Positions 1-5,484 of a DNA stretch of 6,242 bases are shown in pieces (position 1 is the first letter of the stretch; every line of letters begins with the position of its first letter). The translations under genes and the position numbers were made by a program. The notes beneath the pieces were generated by a model. The model searched no databases and was not told the origin of the DNA. It worked only from the letters and a program-made list of their open reading frames with translations. Origin of the DNA: an uncultured Flavobacteriaceae bacterium. GTDB lineage: Bacteria; Bacteroidota; Bacteroidia; Flavobacteriales; Flavobacteriaceae. The stretch lies in NCBI GenBank assembly GCA_913052425.1, contig CAJXEG010000080.1, forward strand, positions 1 to 6,242, in the 5' to 3' direction.

Positions 1-2360
1 CGACCCATGACCCGTAAATCTGAAACAGCCATTCTGATTGCGATCCCAGACTTGTTGATGATCATCAAGTCATCTTGATCGGTCACATTTTTAAGGGTAA
101 CAAGAGAACCGGTTTTGTCGGTAATCGAAATGGTTTTTACGCCTTTCCCTCCTCTATTGGTGATTCTGTAGTCCTCCAAGTCGGAGCGTTTACCAAAGCC
201 ATTCTCGGAAACCACCAAGATGTTGGTATCCATATCATTAACCGATACCATTCCCACGACCTCGTCATTGGCATCGGCCAGGGTAATCCCTCTAACTCCC
301 GAAGCACCCCTGCCCATTGGCCTGGTTTTGCTCTCTTCAAATCGAATGGCTTTTCCGGATTTCACCGCCAATAAAATTTGACTGTTGCCGTTGGTCAACT
401 TGGCCTCCAGCAATTCATCTTCCTCTTTGATGGTAATGGCGTTGATACCATTGGCCCGTGGACGAGAGTACTGCTCCAAACTGGTTTTTTTGACCTGACC
501 TTTTTTGGTGGCCATAATCACATAGTGATTGTTGATATAGTCTTCATCCTTCAAATCTTGCGTACAAATAAAGGCCTTCACCCGGTCGTCTTGCTCGATG
601 TTGATCAAGTTTTGAATTGCACGACCCTTGGAAGTCCTCGACCCCTCGGGAATCTCATAAACACGCATCCAGAAGCATTTTCCTTTTTGGGTAAAAAACA
701 GCATGTACTGGTGATTGGTTCCCACAAAAAGGTTTTCAAGGAAATCTTCATTACGAGTGGTAGAGGCTTTTTGTCCTACCCCTCCCCTATTTTGTGTCTT
801 GTAATCCGACAGTGGCGTCCTTTTGATATAACCTGCATGAGAAATGGTGATCACCATCTTATCGTCGGGGATCATATCTTCTATACTAAAGTTTCCTCCT
901 GCATATTCGATTTTGGATCTCCTTTCGTCACCGTATTTTTCCTTGATCTCAAGCAATTCGGTTTTGATGATGTCCATCCTGCGATCTTTTTTATCCAGTA
1001 TGTCTTTGAGATCGGTAATAGTTTTCAACAGTTCATCGTATTCGTTGCGAAGTTTGTCTTGTTCCAATCCGGTCAACTGTCTCAATCGCATTTCGACGAT
1101 GGCTTTGGCCTGAAGTTCGGAAAGTTCAAATTTGGCAATCAAATTTTCTCTAGCTTCTTCGGCATTGGCAGATCCACGTATGATCGCTATCACCTCATCT
1201 ATATTGTCTGAAGCGATGATCAAGCCCTCTAATATGTGGGCTCGCTCCTCGGCTTTCTTCAGTTCAAATTTTGTTCTGCGAACCACCACCTCATGACGGT
1301 GTTCGACAAAATAGTGAATCAACTGCTTTAAATTCAGCAATTGCGGGCGGCCCTCCACCAGGGCGATATTATTCACACTAAAGGAGGACTGTAGGGCAGT
1401 GTATTTGTATAATTTATTCAGAACAATGTTGGGGATTGCATCACGCTTAAGAACATAAACGACACGCATACCGTTTCTGTCAGACTCGTCCCTGATGTTG
1501 CTGATGCCCTCAATTTTTTTGTCATTGACCAACTCAGCGGTTTTTCTGATCATCTCCGCTTTGTTAACTTGGTAAGGTATTTCTGTCACGACAATGCACT
1601 CTCTGTCCCTAACCATTTCAATATTTGCATTCCCTCTCATAACCACACGGCCCCTACCGGTCATAAAGGCTTCTTTGACCCCCTCATAGCCGTAAATGGT
1701 ACCTCCGGTTGGGAAGTCAGGGGCTTTGATGGTCTGAATCAGTTCATCAATGCTGATGTCATGGTTGTCAATGTATTTTATGGTACCGTCTATCACCTCT
1801 GTCAGGTTGTGGGGCGGCATATTGGTTGCCATACCTACAGCGATTCCCGAAGCCCCATTAATCAACAAATTGGGAACCCGAGTGGGCAATACTGTGGGTT
1901 CTTTTAGGGTATCGTCAAAATTGAGTTGGTGGTCTACGGTATCTTTTTCAATATCGGCCAATAAATCCTCCGACATTTTCTTCATCCTGGCCTCTGTATA
2001 ACGCATGGCAGCCGGGCTGTCACCGTCTATGGAACCAAAGTTCCCTTGTCCGTCAACCAACAGGTAGCGCAGACTCCATTCCTGGGCCATACGTACCATG
2101 GTATCATATACAGAACTGTCTCCGTGGGGGTGGTATTTTCCCAAAACCTCACCGACAATTCGGGCCGATTTTTTGTAGGCAGTGTTTGCCCTTATACCCA
2201 ACTCATGCATCCCATAAAGTACCCTGCGGTGTACAGGCTTTAATCCGTCTCGCACGTCAGGAAGTGCACGTGACACAATGACAGACATTGAATAATCAAT
2301 GTAAGCCGACTTCATTTCATCCTCTATATTAATAGGAATTAATTTTTCTCCGTCAACCAT
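1..2360 (-). CDS. gyrA: DNA gyrase subunit A (3' end cut off by window edge)
   Basis: GyrA is the breakage-reunion subunit of DNA gyrase; with GyrB it introduces negative supercoils using ATP. The first 786 codons are present without a stop; only a short C-terminal piece should be missing. Visible features: the quinolone-determining segment [17 protein letters not shown] (residues 77-93), with Ser82 and Asp86 at the sites of E. coli Ser83 and Asp87, so wild-type for the usual resistance positions; catalytic Arg120-Tyr121 in AAMRYTE; Ile173 in [13 protein letters not shown], matching the DNA-intercalating Ile174 of E. coli; [10 protein letters not shown] followed by a coiled-coil segment (about 430-480); then beta-pinwheel blades. 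The GyrA box is QNRGGVG (523-529) and a second RGGKG lies at 736-740. The start ATG gives an N-terminus aligned with the family; no Shine-Dalgarno is present (upstream reads AATAAAACCAA), as is usual in Bacteroidota. It is divergent from clpC. GyrA is preferred over ParC because of the length and blade sequence. Confidence 0.97.
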   Translation of the reverse strand, partial: MVDGEKLIPINIEDEMKSAYIDYSMSVIVSRALPDVRDGLKPVHRRVLYGMHELGIRANTAYKKSARIVGEVLGKYHPHGDSSVYDTMVRMAQEWSLRYLLVDGQGNFGSIDGDSPAAMRYTEARMKKMSEDLLADIEKDTVDHQLNFDDTLKEPTVLPTRVPNLLINGASGIAVGMATNMPPHNLTEVIDGTIKYIDNHDISIDELIQTIKAPDFPTGGTIYGYEGVKEAFMTGRGRVVMRGNANIEMVRDRECIVVTEIPYQVNKAEMIRKTAELVNDKKIEGISNIRDESDRNGMRVVYVLKRDAIPNIVLNKLYKYTALQSSFSVNNIALVEGRPQLLNLKQLIHYFVEHRHEVVVRRTKFELKKAEERAHILEGLIIASDNIDEVIAIIRGSANAEEARENLIAKFELSELQAKAIVEMRLRQLTGLEQDKLRNEYDELLKTITDLKDILDKKDRRMDIIKTELLEIKEKYGDERRSKIEYAGGNFSIEDMIPDDKMVITISHAGYIKRTPLSDYKTQNRGGVGQKASTTRNEDFLENLFVGTNHQYMLFFTQKGKCFWMRVYEIPEGSRTSKGRAIQNLINIEQDDRVKAFICTQDLKDEDYINNHYVIMATKKGQVKKTSLEQYSRPRANGINAITIKEEDELLEAKLTNGNSQILLAVKSGKAIRFEESKTRPMGRGASGVRGITLADANDEVVGMVSVNDMDTNILVVSENGFGKRSDLEDYRITNRGGKGVKTISITDKTGSLVTLKNVTDQDDLMIINKSGIAIRMAVSDLRVMG

Positions 2361-2376
2361 TTGGTTTTATTTAATG

Positions 2377-2386
2377 TATTAGCTAA
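2377..2386. promoter_or_regulatory. TATTAGCTAA element, gyrA-proximal copy
   Basis: This 10-bp sequence contains the perfect 8-bp palindrome TTAGCTAA (2379-2386) and lies about 18-27 bp upstream of the gyrA start codon. The same 10 bp recurs at 2516-2525 near the clpC start, in the same divergent intergenic region. A palindromic repeat next to each of two divergent starts suggests a shared protein-binding site, but no regulator is recognised and A/T-rich intergenic DNA yields chance repeats. Confidence 0.3.
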
Positions 2387-2456
2387 AATACTTTATCAAA
2401 GGGGTTCTATTGGGATTTCCGCAATATTTTTTAATCAATTTATCAACATGATAATA

Positions 2457-2486
2457 TTGTATTTTGCTCATAAATTTTTGTATTTG
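2457..2486 (+). promoter_or_regulatory. Possible clpC promoter (TTG-N19-TGtaTTTG)
   Basis: TTG at 2457-2459 is followed after 19 bp by TGTATTTG (2479-2486), which differs at one position from the Bacteroidota -7 consensus TAnnTTTG; the spacing fits the known -33/-7 architecture of that phylum. It would give clpC a 5' leader of about 90 nt. A looser alternative, TACTTTTTG at 2542-2550, has one extra spacer base and no well-placed TTG. No convincing equivalent was found on the minus strand for gyrA. Confidence 0.25.
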
Positions 2487-2495
2487 CCATTTTGC

Positions 2496-2535
2496 TGAAT
2501 GATAATTTTTTTGTCTATTAGCTAATGAATGATAA
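2496..2535 (+). repeat. 10-bp direct repeat TGAATGATAA, two copies 30 bp apart
   Basis: TGAATGATAA occurs at 2496-2505 and 2526-2535, a start-to-start distance of 30 bp (close to three helical turns). A shorter match, ATGATAA, is also present at 2448-2454. The downstream copy directly follows the second TATTAGCTAA element. All lie upstream of clpC. The helical phasing would suit side-by-side protein binding, but function is unproven. Confidence 0.35.
2516..2526. promoter_or_regulatory. TATTAGCTAA element, clpC-proximal copy
   Basis: This is the second copy of the 10-bp element found at 2377-2386. Here the palindrome is longer: ATTAGCTAAT at 2517-2526 is a perfect 10-bp inverted repeat. It lies about 57 bp upstream of the clpC ATG and touches the second TGAATGATAA direct repeat. 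It is a candidate operator for clpC, or for both divergent genes. The sequence does not resemble the CtsR or CIRCE operators known from other clpC and heat-shock genes. Confidence 0.3.
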
Positions 2536-2582
2536 CTGGAATACTTTTTGATCATTTAACAAAAGATTATTAATTTTAATAT

Positions 2583-5132
2583 ATGGATGATAATTTTTCA
2601 CCTAGAGTAAAAGATGTGATTTCCTACAGTAAAGAAGAAGCCCTTCGATTGGGTCATGGATCCATAGGAACGGAACATCTAATGTTGGGGATATTGCGTG
2701 ACGGTGAAGGAAAAGCGGTATCAATTCTCAAATCTATTGAAGTTGACCTTGACGAACTGAGGCGTAAGGTTGAAATACTCAACCCTGCGGTAATTGAAAA
2801 TTCAGGGGTGATCAATAACAAAAAGAACCTACACCTTACCCGCCAAGCCGAACGCGCTCTGAAGACCACCTTCCTGGAAGCCAAACTTTTTCAAAGTGAT
2901 ATCATCAACACAGCCCACCTATTGCTGTGCATTTTGAGAAATGAAAACGACCCTACCACCAAGTTACTGCTCAAACTGAATATCGATTATGATATTGTCA
3001 AAGAACAATTCAAACTGATGATCGCCAGTGACGACCAAAACTATATGGACATTTCCTCCTCTTCCTCCTTTCCCGAGGAGAAAGACGATGAAAACGAATC
3101 CGGTAAGGAAAACCCTTTTGTTCCCACTACCGAATCAAGGGTCAATGTCAAATCCAAAACACCCGTTCTGGACAATTTTGGCCGTGATGTAACTGCATTG
3201 GCAGAAAAAAATAAACTGGATCCTGTGGTGGGCAGAGAAAAAGAAATCGAAAGGGTTTCACAAATTCTCAGCAGAAGAAAGAAAAATAATCCCCTTTTGA
3301 TTGGAGAACCCGGAGTGGGTAAATCTGCCATCGCCGAGGGACTTGCACTGCGCATCATCCAAAAAAAGGTCTCCAGAGTACTCTATGGTAAGCGCGTAGT
3401 TTCTCTTGACTTGGCCAGTTTGGTGGCAGGAACCAAATACAGAGGTCAATTCGAAGAGCGGATGAAAGCCGTTATGAATGAATTGGAAAAAAATGACAAC
3501 ATCATCCTCTTCATAGATGAAATACACACCATAGTGGGTGCAGGTGGAGCCACTGGAAGTCTGGACGCCTCAAATATGTTTAAGCCCGCTTTGGCACGTG
3601 GTGAAATTCAATGCATCGGTGCAACCACATTAGATGAGTATCGTCAAAATATTGAAAAAGACGGAGCTTTGGAAAGACGTTTCCAAAAGGTCTTGATCGA
3701 AGAAACCACCGAAGAAGAAACCCTCGAAATATTGAGGAACATCAAAGACAAATACGAGAACCATCACAACGTTATGTACACTGATGAGGCACTCAAAGCC
3801 TGTGCGGAACTCACCTCGAGATACATGACCGACCGTTACCTTCCCGACAAGGCCATTGATGCCCTGGATGAAGCCGGTTCCAGAGTTCACATCAACAACA
3901 TGAATGTCCCGGACGAAATCATTAAACTTGAAGAAGAACTCGAAAAAGTCAAAGAATTAAAAAATTCTGTTGTCAAAAAACAAAAATACGAGGAAGCCGC
4001 CAAGCTTAGAGATGATGAAAAAAGGGTGGAGAGAACCCTTCTTGAAGCACAAGAAAGATGGCAAGAGGAATCCAAACTCAACAGAGTCACTGTCAATGAT
4101 ACACACATCGCAGATGTTGTATCCATGATGACCAACATACCGGTCAACAAAATCGTGAAGAGTGAAAAGAACAAATTGGCAAACCTTACCGATATTATCG
4201 GCCAAAAAATCATCGGACAAAAAGAAGCCGTAGAAAAAGTCGTCAAAGCCATACAGCGAAACAGAGCAGGGCTCAAAGACCCGGATCGACCCATCGGGTC
4301 ATTTATTTTCCTCGGTCAAACCGGAGTTGGTAAAACCCAACTTGCCAAAATCCTCGCTAAAGAAATTTTTGATTCCGAAGAAAACCTAATTCGTATCGAC
4401 ATGAGTGAGTACATGGAAAAATTTGCGATTTCCAGATTGATCGGAGCACCTCCGGGATATGTTGGCTATGAAGAGGGTGGACAACTGAGCGAAAAAGTCA
4501 GACGCCGCCCCTACTCTGTCATATTGTTGGACGAAGTTGAAAAAGCCCATCCCGATGTTTTTAACATGCTGCTGCAAGTTTTGGACGATGGATTCCTAAC
4601 CGACAGCTTGGGTAGGAAAATCAATTTCCAGAACACCATCATCATCATGACCTCCAACATTGGAGCCAGACAAGTCAAAGATTTTGGAACTGGTGTAGGT
4701 TTTGAAACCTCCAACATGAAATCTCAGGCCAGTGATATTGAAAAAGGCGTCATACAAAATGCCTTAAAGAAAACCTTCGCTCCCGAGTTTTTGAATCGTA
4801 TCGACGATGTAGTCATTTTCAACACCCTTGAAAAGGAAGATATTGAGCAAATTGTAGGTATTGAGTTAATCAAACTCACTAAAAGGGTTGAAAACCTTGG
4901 CTATAGCATTTCACTTACCAAAGCTGCAAAGGCTTTTTTAAGTTATAAAGGTTTTGACAAGAAATACGGAGCCCGACCCCTCAACAGAGCCATTCAAAAG
5001 TACATTGAAGACCTTTTGGCCGAAAATGTTGTCAACAACAACATTGAGGAAGGAACGCACATCACCCTAGATCACAAAAAAGGGGAGAAAGAACTCCATA
5101 TAAAACCCGCCACTGAGGTCAAAGAAAAATAA
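2583..5132 (+). CDS. clpC: ATP-dependent Clp protease ATP-binding subunit ClpC
   Basis: ClpC is a cytoplasmic hexameric Hsp100/AAA+ unfoldase that threads substrates into the ClpP peptidase for quality control and regulated proteolysis. The 849-aa protein is full length. In order: double Clp-N repeat (about 1-145); an acidic, Ser-rich linker (151-195); first AAA+ domain with Walker A GEPGVGKS (241-248), pore-loop Tyr286 in KYRGQF, Walker B FIDE (310-313) and arginine-finger region ALERRF (362-367); middle region with a UVR-like segment (KQKYEEAAKLRDDEK, about 466-480), typical of ClpC rather than ClpA or ClpB; second AAA+ domain with Walker A GQTGVGKT (578-585), pore loop GYVG (625-628), Walker B LLDE (648-651) and sensor-2 GAR (796-798). 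The tripeptide VGF at 705-707 matches the ClpP-docking loop, which chaperone-only ClpB lacks. In the second Clp-N repeat the usual GTEH is NTAH (109-112). The start gives the usual Bacteroidota N-terminus MDDNFSPRVKDV and no Shine-Dalgarno precedes it. A strong terminator follows, so it is probably monocistronic. Confidence 0.97.
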   Translation: MDDNFSPRVKDVISYSKEEALRLGHGSIGTEHLMLGILRDGEGKAVSILKSIEVDLDELRRKVEILNPAVIENSGVINNKKNLHLTRQAERALKTTFLEAKLFQSDIINTAHLLLCILRNENDPTTKLLLKLNIDYDIVKEQFKLMIASDDQNYMDISSSSSFPEEKDDENESGKENPFVPTTESRVNVKSKTPVLDNFGRDVTALAEKNKLDPVVGREKEIERVSQILSRRKKNNPLLIGEPGVGKSAIAEGLALRIIQKKVSRVLYGKRVVSLDLASLVAGTKYRGQFEERMKAVMNELEKNDNIILFIDEIHTIVGAGGATGSLDASNMFKPALARGEIQCIGATTLDEYRQNIEKDGALERRFQKVLIEETTEEETLEILRNIKDKYENHHNVMYTDEALKACAELTSRYMTDRYLPDKAIDALDEAGSRVHINNMNVPDEIIKLEEELEKVKELKNSVVKKQKYEEAAKLRDDEKRVERTLLEAQERWQEESKLNRVTVNDTHIADVVSMMTNIPVNKIVKSEKNKLANLTDIIGQKIIGQKEAVEKVVKAIQRNRAGLKDPDRPIGSFIFLGQTGVGKTQLAKILAKEIFDSEENLIRIDMSEYMEKFAISRLIGAPPGYVGYEEGGQLSEKVRRRPYSVILLDEVEKAHPDVFNMLLQVLDDGFLTDSLGRKINFQNTIIIMTSNIGARQVKDFGTGVGFETSNMKSQASDIEKGVIQNALKKTFAPEFLNRIDDVVIFNTLEKEDIEQIVGIELIKLTKRVENLGYSISLTKAAKAFLSYKGFDKKYGARPLNRAIQKYIEDLLAENVVNNNIEEGTHITLDHKKGEKELHIKPATEVKEK

Positions 5133-5148
5133 GGATATAAACCTTATT

Positions 5149-5180
5149 AAAAGCCATCTTGGACAGATGGCTTTTTTTTT
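5149..5180 (+). terminator. Rho-independent terminator after clpC
   Basis: The arms AAAAGCCATCT (5149-5159) and AGATGGCTTTT (5165-5175) form a perfect 11-bp stem with a 5-nt loop (TGGAC). The downstream arm runs into an uninterrupted T tract ending at 5180. It begins 16 bp after the clpC stop codon and should separate clpC transcription from the downstream thrA-type gene. Its T tract lies on the plus strand, so it acts in the clpC direction. Confidence 0.93.
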
Positions 5181-5217
5181 ACCTACTAGACAAGGTTAAA
5201 ATTGTTTCCAAAAAATT

Positions 5218-5246
5218 TTAAAGCTGATGGTTTTGTAATATTTTTG
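5218..5246 (+). promoter_or_regulatory. Candidate promoter of the thrA leader (-7 box TATTTTTG)
   Basis: TATTTTTG at 5239-5246 fits the Bacteroidota -7 consensus TAnnTTTG exactly. The best -33 candidate at suitable spacing is only TTA (5218-5220, 18 bp upstream), one mismatch from TTG. Position is sensible: after the clpC terminator and before the leader. Transcription would begin near 5250-5253, practically at the ATG of the leader frame at 5252, implying a leaderless or near-leaderless small ORF if both calls are right. Confidence 0.45.
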
Positions 5247-5251
5247 CGTTA

Positions 5252-5371
5252 ATGTTGGAAAATATCATTAATATAAAAATCCGTACTTCCGACTTCAGGT
5301 CTAAAGCTGTTGTTGTCACACCTTATATTTCGACAATGACTACCCCTATGGGGGTAGTTCATCACATATAA
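5252..5371 (+). CDS. Putative thr leader peptide, 39 aa, Ile/Thr/Val-rich
   Basis: This short open frame runs from ATG 5252 to TAA 5369-5371. It encodes 39 residues including 6 Ile, 5 Thr and 5 Val; the N-terminal part has four Ile within six residues (IINIKI, 5-10) and the later part reads VVVTPYISTMTTP (20-32) with four Thr within nine residues. Threonine and isoleucine are end products of the pathway begun by the downstream aspartokinase. Leader peptides rich in these residues control thr operons by ribosome stalling in enterobacteria (ThrL), so a similar sensing role is inferred here. The last Thr codons lie in the left arm of a perfect hairpin (5339-5358). It has no Shine-Dalgarno, and the candidate promoter sits right at its start; a shorter product from Met29 (ATG 5336) would keep only two Thr. 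I do not recognise the peptide from a known family; a chance ORF remains possible. Confidence 0.5.
   Translation: MLENIINIKIRTSDFRSKAVVVTPYISTMTTPMGVVHHI
5339..5358 (+). promoter_or_regulatory. GC-rich hairpin at the end of the leader ORF
   Basis: ACTACCCC (5339-5346) and GGGGTAGT (5351-5358) form a perfect 8-bp stem around a TATG loop, extendable by one G-T wobble (5338/5359). It is the strongest structure between the clpC terminator and thrA. No T run follows, so it is not a terminator itself. The left arm includes the last Thr codons (ACT ACC) of the 39-codon leader frame, so a ribosome stalled on them would prevent the stem from forming. The right arm GGGGTA could instead pair with TACCCC at 5438-5443. 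Confidence 0.6.
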
Positions 5372-5375
5372 CGCT

Positions 5376-5483
5376 ATGGCCACATGTCCTCAAATCTTTG
5401 ATTTAAATTCAAATCATTTCAATCATTTCAAATCAATTACCCCAGACACATCAAAGTGCAGGGTTAAACAGAAAAATATATAA
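5376..5483 (+). CDS. Possible small upstream ORF, 35 aa, abutting thrA
   Basis: An open frame starts at ATG 5376, four bases after the leader stop codon, and ends with TAA 5481-5483, one base before the thrA ATG (TAAAATG). It would encode 35 residues beginning MATCPQIF and ending VKQKNI, with an Asn/His/Phe-rich centre that simply translates the local tandem repeat. No family is recognised and composition is not clearly protein-like. The tight junctions on both sides would suit translational coupling from leader to thrA, but the frame may be accidental. Confidence 0.2.
   Translation: MATCPQIFDLNSNHFNHFKSITPDTSKCRVKQKNI
5408..5436 (+). repeat. Short imperfect tandem repeat (TTCAAATCAT type)
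   Basis: Three adjacent units are visible: TTCAAATCAT (5408-5417), TTCAATCAT (5418-5426) and TTCAAATCAA (5427-5436). A related CTCAAATCTT lies just upstream at 5389-5398. The segment between, TTTGATTT (5397-5404), is complementary to the CAAA/TCAAA cores, so weak alternative A/U stems are possible. It sits in the untranslated region before thrA, and may be a flexible unstructured spacer or a binding site for an RNA- or DNA-binding protein. Confidence 0.55.
5439..5464 (+). promoter_or_regulatory. Weak hairpin just upstream of thrA start
   Basis: ACCC (5439-5442) can pair with GGGT (5461-5464), and inside it CAC (5447-5449) with GTG (5456-5458) around loop ATCAAA. Unpaired bases separate the two short helices, so stability is modest. 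It ends 20 bp before the thrA ATG and has no T run, which fits a translation-affecting structure better than a terminator. Its left arm overlaps TACCCC (5438-5443), the alternative partner of GGGGTA in the leader hairpin, so the two hairpins and the long-range pairing would be linked. Confidence 0.3.
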
Positions 5484-5484
5484 A

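Noticed and set aside
378..1211. A 277-codon open frame on the plus strand inside the gyrA region
   Set aside because: It lies antisense to gyrA, whose complementary frame gives an unbroken, highly conserved GyrA sequence. The plus-strand translation is Phe/Ile-rich and matches no family I recognise.
3049..3100. Ser-rich and acidic low-complexity stretch in clpC as a possible frameshift or insertion
   Set aside because: The reading frame stays intact and conserved ClpC sequence continues on both sides. It is a variable linker between the N-domain and the first AAA+ domain.
3887..4294. Open frames on the minus strand within clpC (the longest is 135 codons here; others at 3041-3358 and 3258-3527)
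   Set aside because: They are shadows of the clpC reading frame, Ser/Phe/Leu-rich, and no family is recognised in them.
5339..5358. The leader hairpin as an intrinsic terminator
   Set aside because: The stem is strong, but it is followed by TCATCACATATAA, not a T tract, so it does not meet the definition of an intrinsic terminator.
5181..5484. A known riboswitch class (SAM, lysine or similar) before thrA
   Set aside because: I could not find the conserved core or helix layout of these classes. A leader peptide with short alternative stems explains the region better, though a covariance-model search was not possible.
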